Assembly (NCBI RefSeq): GCF_025567385.1
Contig: NZ_JAOQJU010000002.1
Coordinates: forward strand, 310,001-374,000
Length of the DNA: 64,000 nt
Origin: Claveliimonas acetigenes
GTDB lineage: Bacteria > Bacillota > Clostridia > Lachnospirales > Lachnospiraceae
Reading direction: 5' to 3'
The notes under the pieces were generated by a model. It made no database searches and was not told where the DNA came from. It saw nothing but the letters and a program-made list of their open reading frames with translations. This document shows positions 51,526 to 60,317 of this stretch, one piece after another. The position numbers and the translations under genes are program-made. The first letter of the stretch is position 1. Every line of letters starts with the position of its first letter.

Positions 51526-52476
51526 CTATTTTCTTGCAGTAACAGATACCCATTCACCCTGATGATGAACCTCCAGCACCGTAAGACCTGCTTTCAAAAC
51601 AGCGTCCACTACTGTCTGTTCCTTGTCATCAATAATTCCGCTGGTAATATAGATGCCTCCCGGTTTTAACTGCGCAAGGATTACCGGGGTAAGCGGGACT
51701 AACACATCTGCCAGAATATTTGCCACTACAATATCATATTTTTCATAACCGACTTTATCCTGAACCTCTGTATTATCAATAATATTTCCAATCATAACCT
51801 CATACTGCTCTCCGGAAATACCATTCACTTCCATATTTTCATGGGTGGCATCAATGGCACATGGATCCAAGTCTGTACCCACCGAATATTTCGCTCCGAA
51901 TTTAAGTGCCAGCATCCCCAGGATACCGCTTCCACAGCCCACATCCAGAATCACCGTATCCGGCGTTACATATTTTTTAATCTGTCGGATGCAAAGCTGC
52001 GTTGTCTCATGCATTCCGGTTCCAAACGCCGTTCCCGGGTCTATATGAATAATCATTTTATCCTCATCTTCCGGCTGCACATCCTCCCACGACGGAATAA
52101 TCAGAACATCATCTATGGTAAACTGATGAAAATACTGTTTCCAGTTATTCACCCAATCCACGTCTTCTGTCTGTGATTCCTCAATGCTTGCTTCCCCTAC
52201 ATTCGCGTAAACGGCAATATCTTCAAGTTCTTCTCTCACTGCAGCAAGCACTGCTCCTTTATCTTCATCCTCTTCCAGATAAAAATTAATATATGCCACA
52301 CCGTCATCCACATCAATTTCCGGCATAATATCTACAAACATCTGCTCTTTATCCGATTGGGTAAGCGGTATCTTATCTTCCAGCTCAACGCCCTGGATTC
52401 CCAGTTCCATCAGGCTGCTGCATATAAGATCTTCTGCCTCTGTCGTTGTTTTGATACGAAATTTATTCCACTTCAT
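51526..52476 (-). CDS. prmA: Ribosomal protein L11 methyltransferase
   Basis: A 316-residue enzyme that trimethylates ribosomal protein L11. It has an N-terminal substrate-recognition domain (starting MKWNKFRIKTTTEAEDL) and a Rossmann domain with PGTAFGTGMHETTQ, LDVGCGSGILGMLALKFG and VVANILADVL. The ATG at 52476 follows AAGGAG by 7-8 nt. The frame stays open for another 66 codons through a 70-bp tandem repeat, but that extension has no ribosome-binding site and is low-complexity, so it is not counted. Confidence 0.94.
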   Translation of the reverse strand: MKWNKFRIKTTTEAEDLICSSLMELGIQGVELEDKIPLTQSDKEQMFVDIMPEIDVDDGVAYINFYLEEDEDKGAVLAAVREELEDIAVYANVGEASIEESQTEDVDWVNNWKQYFHQFTIDDVLIIPSWEDVQPEDEDKMIIHIDPGTAFGTGMHETTQLCIRQIKKYVTPDTVILDVGCGSGILGMLALKFGAKYSVGTDLDPCAIDATHENMEVNGISGEQYEVMIGNIIDNTEVQDKVGYEKYDIVVANILADVLVPLTPVILAQLKPGGIYITSGIIDDKEQTVVDAVLKAGLTVLEVHHQGEWVSVTARK

Positions 52477-52489
52477 TTTTGCTCTCCTT

Positions 52490-52675
52490 CCGAACGCCAC
52501 CTCGGAAACTTCCTTTCCTCGATGTCCGTTGCACTTCGGACTTCTGCGTATCTTACGCTCCGAACGCCACCTCGGAAACTTCCTTTCCTCGGTGTCCGTT
52601 GCACTTCGGACTTCTGCGTATCTTACGCTCCGAACGCCACCTCGGAAACTTCCTTTCCTCGGTGTCCGTTGCACT
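52490..52675. repeat. 70-bp tandem repeat upstream of prmA, 2.65 copies
   Basis: Copies begin at 52490, 52560 and 52630 (CCGAACGCCACCTCGGAAAC...), identical except for one base; the third stops after 46 bp. Each unit holds two small inverted repeats (TCCGA/TCGGA and GTCCG/CGGAC). The period is not a multiple of three. It sits in the leader or promoter region of prmA. Confidence 0.9.
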
Positions 52676-52680
52676 CACAT

Positions 52681-52737
52681 AAATCCGTGTGAAGATGCTT
52701 CCGCCTGCAAGCAGCCGGCGCATTTTTACACGGATTT
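52681..52737. repeat. Inverted repeat next to the tandem array
   Basis: AAATCCGTGT and ACACGGATTT form 10-bp arms enclosing a GC-rich core with further pairing (ATGC/GCAT and CCG/CGG). It begins 5 bp after the last 70-bp repeat. It could be a terminator-like hairpin or the end of a small mobile unit. Confidence 0.65.
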
Positions 52738-52763
52738 GCGTTCGTCGCTATGCGCTCATTATA

Positions 52764-53330
52764 TCATATTAGGCCTAAATGCTCAATTAGGATTTTCACA
52801 CCTAAAAGAATTAAAATCACGCCTCCGGTAATCTCGGCTTTCTTCTTGTATCTGACTCCAAATACATTGCCTATTTTGACTCCGGCGAAAGAAATCAAAA
52901 AGGTAATTACTCCGATAAAACTCACCGCCGGAATAATGTCTACCTGAAGGAAAGCAAAGGTTACACCTACCGCAAGTGCATCAATGCTTGTAGCAACCGC
53001 AAGACCTGTCATGGTACGTACATCCAGAGAATCATCATGTTCCTGGCATTCGTCGCAGCTTCCCATCGCCTCACGAATCATGTTGGCACCGATGATTCCC
53101 AATAAAATAAATGCGATCCAATGATCGACAGATGTAATAATATCCTGAAACTGTACCCCCAGTAAATAACCAATCGTAGGCATACCTGCCTGAAAAACGC
53201 CAAAATACAGTCCGACAATTCCCGCTTTCTTCCAGGTACATTTCTTCATGGCGAGTCCCTTACAGACAGACACTGCAAACGCATCCATGGACAGACCTAC
53301 CGCAATTAAAAAAAGCTCTGCAATTCCCAT
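52764..53330 (-). CDS. mntP: Manganese efflux pump MntP
   Basis: A 188-residue membrane protein with six hydrophobic segments. The paired motifs GLSMDAFAVSVCKGLAM and VATSIDALAVGVTFAF carry the Asp residues expected for Mn(II) export. The ATG at 53330 has GGAGG 6-7 nt upstream; the longer frame extends into the leader. It is controlled by a yybP-ykoY riboswitch 110 bp upstream, a standard pairing. Confidence 0.94.
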   Translation of the reverse strand: MGIAELFLIAVGLSMDAFAVSVCKGLAMKKCTWKKAGIVGLYFGVFQAGMPTIGYLLGVQFQDIITSVDHWIAFILLGIIGANMIREAMGSCDECQEHDDSLDVRTMTGLAVATSIDALAVGVTFAFLQVDIIPAVSFIGVITFLISFAGVKIGNVFGVRYKKKAEITGGVILILLGVKILIEHLGLI

Positions 53331-53371
53331 TTTATTTCCTCCATTCATCGTCTCCAAAATCTTTTTGGTTA

Positions 53372-53444
53372 TAGAACAAGGCGCTGCGCATATTATGCAG
53401 ATCATTTTTATGCTATCGAAAGCAAAAACTGTTCTATAGCATAA
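53372..53444 (-). other. Extra inverted-repeat segment between riboswitch and mntP
   Basis: TATAGAACA (53372-53380 on the plus strand) pairs with TGTTCTATA about 50 bp away, and TTATGCTAT pairs with ATAGCATAA in the same stretch. This block of about 75 bp between the riboswitch terminator and mntP is not part of the known riboswitch. It may be a second regulatory fold or a small inserted repeat. Confidence 0.45.
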
Positions 53445-53567
53445 AAAAAACCTATCCGTGGCATATCATCCACGGATAAGTCTCATTATTTAAAGTAATG
53501 CCAGATGCCCCTGCACCAGTATGTTGACAAAACCACGCATATCTGCGCCAACTACTCCCTTACCTTA
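53442..53567 (-). ncRNA. yybP-ykoY manganese riboswitch
   Basis: On the minus strand the leader has AAGGTAAGGGAGTAG, the conserved core GTCAACATACTG, the GCATCTGGC and AATGAGAC segments, then a terminator TATCCGTGG-ATGATATG-CCACGGATA followed by eight T (53442-53478). The fold and the downstream mntP gene fit Mn(II) sensing by a transcription-terminating switch. Confidence 0.88.
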
Positions 53568-53573
53568 GAGCCT

Positions 53574-53602
53574 ATTATAAGGATTTTTCAAAAGCTTGTC
53601 AA
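53574..53602 (-). promoter_or_regulatory. Promoter of the Mn riboswitch/mntP
   Basis: Perfect TTGACA (53597-53602) and TATAAT (53574-53579) are 17 bp apart on the minus strand. It lies 10 bp from the end of the upstream gene. Confidence 0.8.
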
Positions 53603-53611
53603 TAATTTTTA

Positions 53612-54970
53612 TCAATTCGCGCCTTGCTGTGAGTGAATAGCAGCCAGATGATAATAATCCAGCACAAACTGTCTATGCCTCCTGCGCGCCCGCAAACGCT
53701 TTCTGCGCCGTTCCATCTGAATATGGAGATAATAACCATATCCTCCCACAGCACATACTATAAGAAGAATCCCTACGGAAATCTCTTTAACAGGAAGTTC
53801 TGCCTTAGTCTCTCCACTTTCTTTCGGCGCAACTGCCTTGGGTACTGCGACAGGTATCTTTTTAAAATGCACCTGAATTGTTGAATCCTTTTGGATATTC
53901 TCAAGCACATAACCCTCTTCATATTCCTGTACGTCTTTTTTCTCGCCATCCACAAATAGACTAGATAACTGATACCCTTCTTCCGGCATACAATTCAGCG
54001 CAAAGTTTTCACCTCTGGACACCTGCTGCTCTTCTATTACACTGCCATCGCCATCTATTACTGTAATGTGAAAATAATAAGGAATCTCTGTCCGGTATAG
54101 GCGGAGCTTCTTCGCCCCGGCGCTGTCCGTCACATTCACCGCAGCCAGATAAACCCCCGGTTCAATCTCACACAATGCCTCCGGCTCATCTGCGGTGATA
54201 TTCTGAAAATTAAAATCCACTTGTGGGTCTGCGACCATTGTTTTTCTGGAAATAGAGTATACATGCAGATAATCCCCAATTCCCATATTAAGCGTGAGCG
54301 GAAAATTAATAATATAATCCCCATCCACTACCAGATCCTGAAAATTATCTCCTTTTGCCGTAGCAGCATAACTTCCCAAATCCTCTACAACATGAAAATC
54401 AGCATCCAATATCTTGAAACTGTATCCTCCATCTGCATTCGTCTGTATCACATACTGGTTTGTATCCTCTTTATAGTCAATACCCAGTATATTATAATCA
54501 TCACTGACTTTGATTTTCCTTTTATATGCAAGCGTCTGCGGATCCATTACATAAAGGCATCCCCGGTTTTCCGGAATCAAATTCGTATATAACGCCACAT
54601 AAATTTCATTGGTATTCGGATTATAGGCCATTCCATTCCCATGCTCCCAATTCATATCGGATACTCTCTTCGCCAACGAATACCTTTCTACCGGATTTCC
54701 ATTCTCATCCACGTCGTTTCTGTAATATGCCGATACCGTATCCGTATCTACCGCGTTATCTGCCGTATTCTCAATACAGATAATGTAATCCTCCGTCGCA
54801 CAGATTGATTGTACAACTCCTAACGGTGCCTGTATCTCATCCTCATGCACCTGTTCCCATGAAAGCCCGGTAAATGCATCGTCCCCTGCAATTTCCGCGC
54901 GGCATTCTCCGCCGGAAAATGCAAAAAAACAAATCATACCGAGCAATGCCAGAATGATTCTCTCCTTCAT
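53612..54970 (-). CDS. Exported, membrane-anchored propeller-like protein
   Basis: A 452-residue protein of unknown function. It has a signal peptide (MKERIILALLGMICFFAFSGGECRA). Residues about 40-300 show WD/YVTN-like repeats with GNGMAYNPNTNEIYVALYTN, typical of a beta-propeller. A beta module with GYQLSSLFVDGEKKDVQEYE (about 320-375) resembles bacterial cell-wall repeat domains. A C-terminal membrane segment (about 400-420) is followed by a strongly basic tail (RRRKRLRARRRHR). The topology is outside with a short inner tail. It is a single gene upstream of the Mn riboswitch. Confidence 0.65.
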   Translation of the reverse strand: MKERIILALLGMICFFAFSGGECRAEIAGDDAFTGLSWEQVHEDEIQAPLGVVQSICATEDYIICIENTADNAVDTDTVSAYYRNDVDENGNPVERYSLAKRVSDMNWEHGNGMAYNPNTNEIYVALYTNLIPENRGCLYVMDPQTLAYKRKIKVSDDYNILGIDYKEDTNQYVIQTNADGGYSFKILDADFHVVEDLGSYAATAKGDNFQDLVVDGDYIINFPLTLNMGIGDYLHVYSISRKTMVADPQVDFNFQNITADEPEALCEIEPGVYLAAVNVTDSAGAKKLRLYRTEIPYYFHITVIDGDGSVIEEQQVSRGENFALNCMPEEGYQLSSLFVDGEKKDVQEYEEGYVLENIQKDSTIQVHFKKIPVAVPKAVAPKESGETKAELPVKEISVGILLIVCAVGGYGYYLHIQMERRRKRLRARRRHRQFVLDYYHLAAIHSQQGAN

Positions 54971-55011
54971 TATTCAACTGCTCCCCTTTATTTATAATAT
55001 CCCCTTAATTT

Positions 55012-55036
55012 CAGCACAGGGACAAAATAGAATCCC
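55012..55036 (-). other. Hairpin in the 130-bp gap before the propeller gene
   Basis: CAGGGA/TCCCTG encloses a 10-nt loop in the presumed leader of the 53.6-kb gene. A second hairpin GCTGTTTC/GAAACAG lies at 55069-55094 beside the trmO end and may be its terminator, though the minus strand lacks a T-run. Confidence 0.35.
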
Positions 55037-55100
55037 TGTCCGCTTACTGTACTATCTTACCACAACCTACTGCTGTTTCGCAACTCCTGAAACAGTTCTT

Positions 55101-55778
55101 TTAAGCAATAATTTCTTTCACAATCAGACAATTTTCCCGCACCTGAAATTTTACCTCCATTCCTGCAAATTCCATCCCGTAAATCCGCTCAGAATCCTTC
55201 TGATAAGAAGGTCTGGGATCCTGCCTGAGAATCTGTTTTAATACTTCTCTTTTTCCTTCCGGCACCTTTTCAAGGCATTCTCGCGGAAAATAAAGCTCCA
55301 GCTCATATTCCTTTACCCTCTCTGCAAATCCTCCGTCTGCTTCCGGATGGCTGTCCACGTAAGGCAGATAAGGCTTAATATCATAAACCGGCGTTCCATC
55401 CAGCATATCTGCACCTGAAATGTGTAAAACCGGTCCCTTTTCTGTAAATTCTATTTTTTCTAATTTTACACAGGACAGACCCACCGGATTAGGACGGAAC
55501 GGGGAGCGTGTTGCAAATACTCCCACTCTTTTATTACCTCCCAACCGGGGCGGACGCACCGTGTGGCTCCACTCTTCTCTGACAGCTTCTGAAAATTCCC
55601 ACAGAATCCACAAATGAGAATATTCTTCCAGCCCTCTTACAGCCTCCCTGCTTCGATACTCTTTCTCGAATATAATTCTTCCTGCCGTGTCCGCCAGCCC
55701 GCTCTGTCTCGGTATGCCAAATTTGGCAGGAAAATCTGTATGCACATATGCAATTGTTTTAAAAATACGTCCCTGCAT
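55101..55778 (-). CDS. trmO: tRNA m6t6A37 methyltransferase TrmO
   Basis: A 225-residue SAM-dependent enzyme (TsaA/YaeB family) that N6-methylates t6A37 of tRNA. It has the N-terminal beta-barrel with AYVHTDFPAKFGIPRQSGL (residues about 8-26), WILWEFSEA, and RPPRLGGNKRVGVFATRSPFRPNPVGLSCVKLE (split over about 78-112). The ATG at 55778 has GGAG 6 nt upstream. Upstream ATGs would overlap the araC-type gene. MtaB at 46.7 kb modifies the same t6A37 base. Confidence 0.9.
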   Translation of the reverse strand: MQGRIFKTIAYVHTDFPAKFGIPRQSGLADTAGRIIFEKEYRSREAVRGLEEYSHLWILWEFSEAVREEWSHTVRPPRLGGNKRVGVFATRSPFRPNPVGLSCVKLEKIEFTEKGPVLHISGADMLDGTPVYDIKPYLPYVDSHPEADGGFAERVKEYELELYFPRECLEKVPEGKREVLKQILRQDPRPSYQKDSERIYGMEFAGMEVKFQVRENCLIVKEIIA

Positions 55779-55797
55779 CATGTTCTCCTCTCGTACC

Positions 55798-56757
55798 TTA
55801 ATATTTTCCATGCCGGTATTCCTTTGCAGTCATACCTGTCTGAATACGGAACATTTTACAAAAATAGCTAAATGACTGAAATCCGCACTCTCTGCTGATC
55901 TGCTCGATCGTGCCTGGATTTTTCAAAAGCTCCTGCTTCGCCTTTTCAATTCTGTACCAAAGCAGGTAGCGAACCGGAGAAGTATGAAGATATGCCTGAA
56001 AACAACGGGAAGCCTCACTTTTACTGACATCTGCCGCCAGGGCAATCTCTGGCAGTGAAATCGGCTTATCATAGTTATTCTGGATAAAACACAACATCTT
56101 TTGTGTCCTGATTTGTAATAAATGTTCATTTTTTGCAAAGGAAACCCTCGGATCCTCACTTTTATGAGAAAACAACTTCTGCCACACCAGGTTCAGCTCG
56201 CTCTGTACCGCCATCTCATAACACGGGCTGGCGATTTCGCCATTTTCAAATGCTAACACTGGCGTTTTACCAAAAATACCGCAATCCCCGTATTTCTGCA
56301 GCAGTGAAAATATCCGGTCAAGACATTGGAGAATCTCTTTTTCCCACAGATTATCCGGCTTCAGCAGCACATACGGCATCTGTCCGTCCATCGTAATCGG
56401 GCGAATGTATTCTTGATAAATCCTGCTTCCCACAGATGCAATCAATTCTTCTGAAAAGACAATGTTCGGGCACTGGCATCGCGCGTTTTCATCCTTCTGC
56501 CAAAATCCATGCAATACATTTGCATTAATAAAAATGCCAGTACCTTCCTCGGCCTGAAAAACCTGCTTTCCAATCTGTATATACACATCCCCTCCCCTAA
56601 CAACGAAAAACTCCAACTCAGGATGCCAATGGAGCGGAACCGAATGATTGGGAAATCGGAATATTTCATCCACATAATACTGAATAGGGAAACCAACAGA
56701 ACCGTGTTGTGTAAGCTCACGCATATTATCATTCATGGGAATCGTATTTACTTTCAC
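55798..56757 (-). CDS. AraC family transcriptional regulator
   Basis: About 319 residues. The N-terminal cupin domain has LHWHPELEFFVVRGGDVYI and INANVLHGFW (ligand sensing). The C-terminal pair of helix-turn-helices has ISLPEIALAADVSKSEASRCF and EQISRECGFQSFSYFCKMFRIQTGMTAKEYR. The GTG at 56757 with AGGGG 9 nt upstream was chosen; the longer frame starts at a TTG in the probable promoter region. It is divergent from the MFS gene and likely controls it, perhaps in response to a small ligand. Confidence 0.85.
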   Translation of the reverse strand: MKVNTIPMNDNMRELTQHGSVGFPIQYYVDEIFRFPNHSVPLHWHPELEFFVVRGGDVYIQIGKQVFQAEEGTGIFINANVLHGFWQKDENARCQCPNIVFSEELIASVGSRIYQEYIRPITMDGQMPYVLLKPDNLWEKEILQCLDRIFSLLQKYGDCGIFGKTPVLAFENGEIASPCYEMAVQSELNLVWQKLFSHKSEDPRVSFAKNEHLLQIRTQKMLCFIQNNYDKPISLPEIALAADVSKSEASRCFQAYLHTSPVRYLLWYRIEKAKQELLKNPGTIEQISRECGFQSFSYFCKMFRIQTGMTAKEYRHGKY

Positions 56758-56886
56758 ATCAGTCTGCCCCTTCCTCTTATCTTTTTTCGTTCCGGGAAGA
56801 TTGTAATATATTTGGGGAATAAAGTCTATTGATACAGACAAAAAAAGAAAATATAATTACAAAAAAATTATGAGGTAATGAAAGAT

Positions 56887-58083
56887 ATGCATTTCAGACA
56901 AACAAAACAGTTCACTTACAACCATACCATCAAAGCCTGCTTTATTGGCTTTATTGTACAAGCAATCGTCAATAATTTTGTACCCCTGCTTTTTCTGGTG
57001 TTTCAAAGCAGCTACGATATAGCACTCTCAAAAATAACGCTTTTAATCACTTTTAATTTCTGCATACAACTAATTGTAGACCTTTTGAGCGCCGGCTTTA
57101 TCGATCGAATTGGGTACCGTGCTTCTATGATATTAGCTCATCTTCTGTCCGCTGCCGGATTACTTTTACTGACACTGCTGCCAGAACTCCTTCCGGATCC
57201 TTTTGCTGGTCTGCTTATCTCCGTCATGGTTTACGCTGCCGGCGGCGGGCTTCTGGAAGTTCTTGTCAGCCCGGTAGTAGAAGCATGTCCCACAGACAAT
57301 AAAGAAACTGCCATGAGTCTCCTGCATTCCTTTTATTGCTGGGGCCATGTGGCTGTTGTGCTGATATCCACCCTGTTTTTCGCAGTAGCGGGGACGGAAA
57401 ACTGGAAAATCCTGGCGATTCTCTGGTCCATCGTTCCACTCTTTAACTGCCTGCTCTTCACCCGGGTTCCTATCTACTCTCTTCTGGAAGACAGTGATAC
57501 CGGAGTCCCTGTAAAAGAGCTGTTCCGGTCACGGCTGTTCTGTCTTCTGTTACTGGCAATGCTGTGCGCCGGAGCCAGCGAGCAAGCAGTCAGCCAGTGG
57601 GCGTCCTTCTTCGCCGAAAGCGGGCTTCATGTCTCCAAAACCATCGGTGATCTGGCAGGTCCCATGTTTTTTGCCGCCTTAATGGGAGCTTCCCGTGCCA
57701 TATATGGAAAATACGGTGAAAGAATAAACTTAAACCAATTTATGAAGGCAAGTTCTTTCTTATGTATCGTCGGATACCTTATTGTATCCTTGTCGCCGCT
57801 TCCAGCGATAAGCCTTCTGGGCTGCGGCATCTGTGGTCTGTCTGTAGGGATTCTCTGGCCCGGAACCTTCAGCACGGCATCCAAAACCATACCAAAAGGC
57901 GGTACCCCTCTTTTCGCCCTTCTGGCGCTGGGCGGCGATGCCGGATGCTCTCTTGGTCCCACCTTCGCCGGACTGGCCGCCTCCATATTTGATGGGGATT
58001 TACATAAAGGCATCCTTGCCGCCGTTATTTTCCCGGTTCTGATGCTGCTTACCTGTTTTTCCATAAAGCAGGCACACCATTAA
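56887..58083 (+). CDS. Major facilitator superfamily transporter
   Basis: A 398-residue protein with twelve hydrophobic segments. It resembles the sugar/fucose-permease-like MFS branch (FIDRIGYRASMILAHLLSAAG as the loop 2-3 motif, LPDPFAGLLISVMVYAAGGGLLEVL), with a cytoplasmic central loop near residue 200. The ATG at 56887 lies 10 nt after GAGGT; an ATG at 56878 is only 1 nt away from it. It is divergent from the AraC-type gene. Its stop codon overlaps that of the convergent MATE gene. The substrate is unknown. Confidence 0.85.
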   Translation: MHFRQTKQFTYNHTIKACFIGFIVQAIVNNFVPLLFLVFQSSYDIALSKITLLITFNFCIQLIVDLLSAGFIDRIGYRASMILAHLLSAAGLLLLTLLPELLPDPFAGLLISVMVYAAGGGLLEVLVSPVVEACPTDNKETAMSLLHSFYCWGHVAVVLISTLFFAVAGTENWKILAILWSIVPLFNCLLFTRVPIYSLLEDSDTGVPVKELFRSRLFCLLLLAMLCAGASEQAVSQWASFFAESGLHVSKTIGDLAGPMFFAALMGASRAIYGKYGERINLNQFMKASSFLCIVGYLIVSLSPLPAISLLGCGICGLSVGILWPGTFSTASKTIPKGGTPLFALLALGGDAGCSLGPTFAGLAASIFDGDLHKGILAAVIFPVLMLLTCFSIKQAHH

Positions 58084-59411
58084 CCGCCCTTATACCGCGA
58101 CATTACCAGAAATCCGGTCACATCCGCAAGAAACCATCCAATGGGGATTGCCCACCAGATCCCCCACACTCCGATCGCAGGGATAGGAGCAAGGACGTAG
58201 GCAAGCAGTACTCTCGTTCCCAGTGATATAACAGTAAGTACGACCGACATCTCCGGCTTTCCAATTCCCCGGTAGAATCCGTACAGCAGAAACAGAATTC
58301 CGATTCCCACATAGAAGGAGCCTTCCACCCTCAGGTAGCCCACGCCAATCCGGATAACCTCTGTTTCCTCAGGGCTGATAAATATCATCATCAGATAAGG
58401 GGCAAGCAAAAATACTGCCACCGAAACAAGAACGCAAAATATCGCCGATACTTTCACCGCATTGGCAGTTCCTTTTCGGATACGCTCTTTCTCTCCCGCT
58501 CCATGATTCTGTGAAATAAAGATTGAGAAAGCGTTCCCATATTCCTGTGCAGGCATATAGGCAAAAGAATCCACCTTTACCGCCGCCGCAAATGCCGCCA
58601 TCACTACTGTTCCAAAACTGTTGACCAGCCCCTGAATCATCAGAATTCCAAAATTCATGACGGACTGCTGGACCGAAGCCGCCAGCGAAAATCGAACCAC
58701 TTCTTTCATGGTCCCCTTCTTCCAGGAAACATTCACTCTTCCGGGCATCAGTTCTCTCTCTTTTATCCAGACATAGAGTCCGATTCCGGCTCCGGCAAAA
58801 ATCTGGGCTGCCACGGTGGCTATGGCCGCCCCCTCTATTCCCCATCGAAAGCTGACAACAAATAAATAGTCCAAAATAATGTTCATAGCCGACGCAATTC
58901 CCAAAAACCATAATGGCAGGGCAGAATTTCCCACCGACCTTAATACAAAGGCAAAAAAATTATATAAAAAAACCGGAAAGATACCGAAAAAAATAATCCA
59001 CACATAACTTCGCATCATTCCGCAGATTGTCTCCGGCACAGAAAGAAGTCTTAAGATCTCATCAATAAACAAAAATAGCAACACATTCATCAAAACAGCC
59101 GCCAAACTGATAAAAAGAAAGGAAGCCGAAATGCTGTTCTTCATCTCCTGCCTGTCTTTTCTCCCAAAATAAAGCGAAAATAATGAGCTGCTTCCCATGC
59201 ACAGCCCAATCAATATAGAAGTTAAAAATGTCATCAATGTATAAGCGGCGCCGACCGCTGCCAATGCGTCGGCGCCCAGAAAACGTCCCACAATAAAGGT
59301 ATCTGCAATATTGTAGCACTGCTGCAGAAGATTTCCCAAAATCATAGGTCCGGCAAAGGCCAGAAGGGATTTTGACACATCTCCTGTTGTCAGATCTTTT
59401 TTCATAGTCAT
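58080..59411 (-). CDS. MATE family efflux transporter
   Basis: A 443-residue protein with twelve membrane segments in two homologous halves. The first half begins SLLAFAGPMILGNLLQQCYNIADTFIVGRFLG, classic for DinF/NorM-type MATE proteins (shown over residues about 12-43), and the second half begins FSLAASVQQSVMNFG. It exports cationic drugs or metabolites in exchange for Na+ or H+. The ATG at 59411 follows GGGAGGAG with 3-5 nt spacing; one at 59405 is also possible. It is convergent and overlapping with the MFS gene. Confidence 0.88.
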   Translation of the reverse strand: MTMKKDLTTGDVSKSLLAFAGPMILGNLLQQCYNIADTFIVGRFLGADALAAVGAAYTLMTFLTSILIGLCMGSSSLFSLYFGRKDRQEMKNSISASFLFISLAAVLMNVLLFLFIDEILRLLSVPETICGMMRSYVWIIFFGIFPVFLYNFFAFVLRSVGNSALPLWFLGIASAMNIILDYLFVVSFRWGIEGAAIATVAAQIFAGAGIGLYVWIKERELMPGRVNVSWKKGTMKEVVRFSLAASVQQSVMNFGILMIQGLVNSFGTVVMAAFAAAVKVDSFAYMPAQEYGNAFSIFISQNHGAGEKERIRKGTANAVKVSAIFCVLVSVAVFLLAPYLMMIFISPEETEVIRIGVGYLRVEGSFYVGIGILFLLYGFYRGIGKPEMSVVLTVISLGTRVLLAYVLAPIPAIGVWGIWWAIPIGWFLADVTGFLVMSRYKGG

Positions 59412-59450
59412 TTTCTCCTCCCGGCGCCGATGCATGCCACCGCCGCCTTC

Positions 59451-60299
59451 TTAGCTGCAAAGCTTTCTCTCAGACAGAAGATGCCGGATCTTCGCAATCT
59501 CTTTCTTATGGCCCGCATCATCATGGGGCGTCTCCAGATAAAATGGCAGATCCTTTAGCAGTGGATGTTCAAGGACACGAAGCAGAGCCTCCGTCCCTAT
59601 CTCTCCCTCGCCAAAAGCCGCATGTCTGTCTTTGTGAGACGCAAATGGCATCATACTGTCATTCAGATGAATTGCCCGAAGCAGATTCAGTCCAAGTATT
59701 TTATCAAATTCTTCAAGAACACCGTCCAGATCGTGTACAATATCATACCCTGCCGCAAATATATGGCAGGTATCCAGACAAATTCCCACCCTTTCCGGAT
59801 AATTCATCCCATCCCGGATTTCTTTTAACTGCTCAAAACGGTCTCCGATCTCCGTTCCTTTTCCGCTCATAGTTTCCAACAAAACAGTAATCTTTTCTTT
59901 TCCGGTAATAGCCAGATTCAGCCCTCTGATAATATTTTTTATTCCTGCATCTACACCAATTCCAGTATGGCTTCCCGGATGAAAGACCAGATTCTCAATT
60001 TCAAGCGCATCCATTCTGGCAATATCCTCTCTGATAACCGTACAGGCAAATTCATATACTTTCTCCTGACTGCTTGCCAGATTCATAGTATAAGGTGCAT
60101 GTGCCAGAAGTGGTCCAAAGCCATGTTCTTTTCGGATTTTTTGGAACTTCCCGATTTCTTCTTCTGTATACGTCTTATAATTGGAACCGCGGGGATTGCG
60201 GCTGAAAATCTGCATAGTGTCTGCTTCCATTTTCACAACATTCTCCGCTGTTTTCGCAATCCCTCCGGCAATTGACATGTGTGTTCCTATCGTAAGCAT
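59451..60299 (-). CDS. nfo: Deoxyribonuclease IV (endonuclease IV)
   Basis: A 282-residue AP endonuclease of base excision repair. It has a TIM barrel with the three-zinc motif set: FHPGSHTG, LLETMSGKG, GICLDTCHIFAAGYD, HLNDSMMPFASHKDRHAAFGEG (split) and LETPHDD. Full length and intact. It lies between the MATE gene (40 bp) and glyA (19 bp), all leftward, and is likely co-transcribed with glyA. Confidence 0.95.
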   Translation of the reverse strand: MLTIGTHMSIAGGIAKTAENVVKMEADTMQIFSRNPRGSNYKTYTEEEIGKFQKIRKEHGFGPLLAHAPYTMNLASSQEKVYEFACTVIREDIARMDALEIENLVFHPGSHTGIGVDAGIKNIIRGLNLAITGKEKITVLLETMSGKGTEIGDRFEQLKEIRDGMNYPERVGICLDTCHIFAAGYDIVHDLDGVLEEFDKILGLNLLRAIHLNDSMMPFASHKDRHAAFGEGEIGTEALLRVLEHPLLKDLPFYLETPHDDAGHKKEIAKIRHLLSERKLCS

Positions 60300-60317
60300 T
60301 TCTCCGCCCTTTTCTCC

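Noticed and set aside
51526..52674. N-terminally extended PrmA (382 codons)
   Set aside because: The extra 66 residues are the 70-bp DNA repeat read in successive frames (Arg/Ser-rich) and lack a ribosome-binding site; the standard PrmA start at 52476 has one.
52490..52675. Tandem repeat considered as a CRISPR array
   Set aside because: Units are 70 bp and directly adjacent with no unique spacers, and there are no cas genes.
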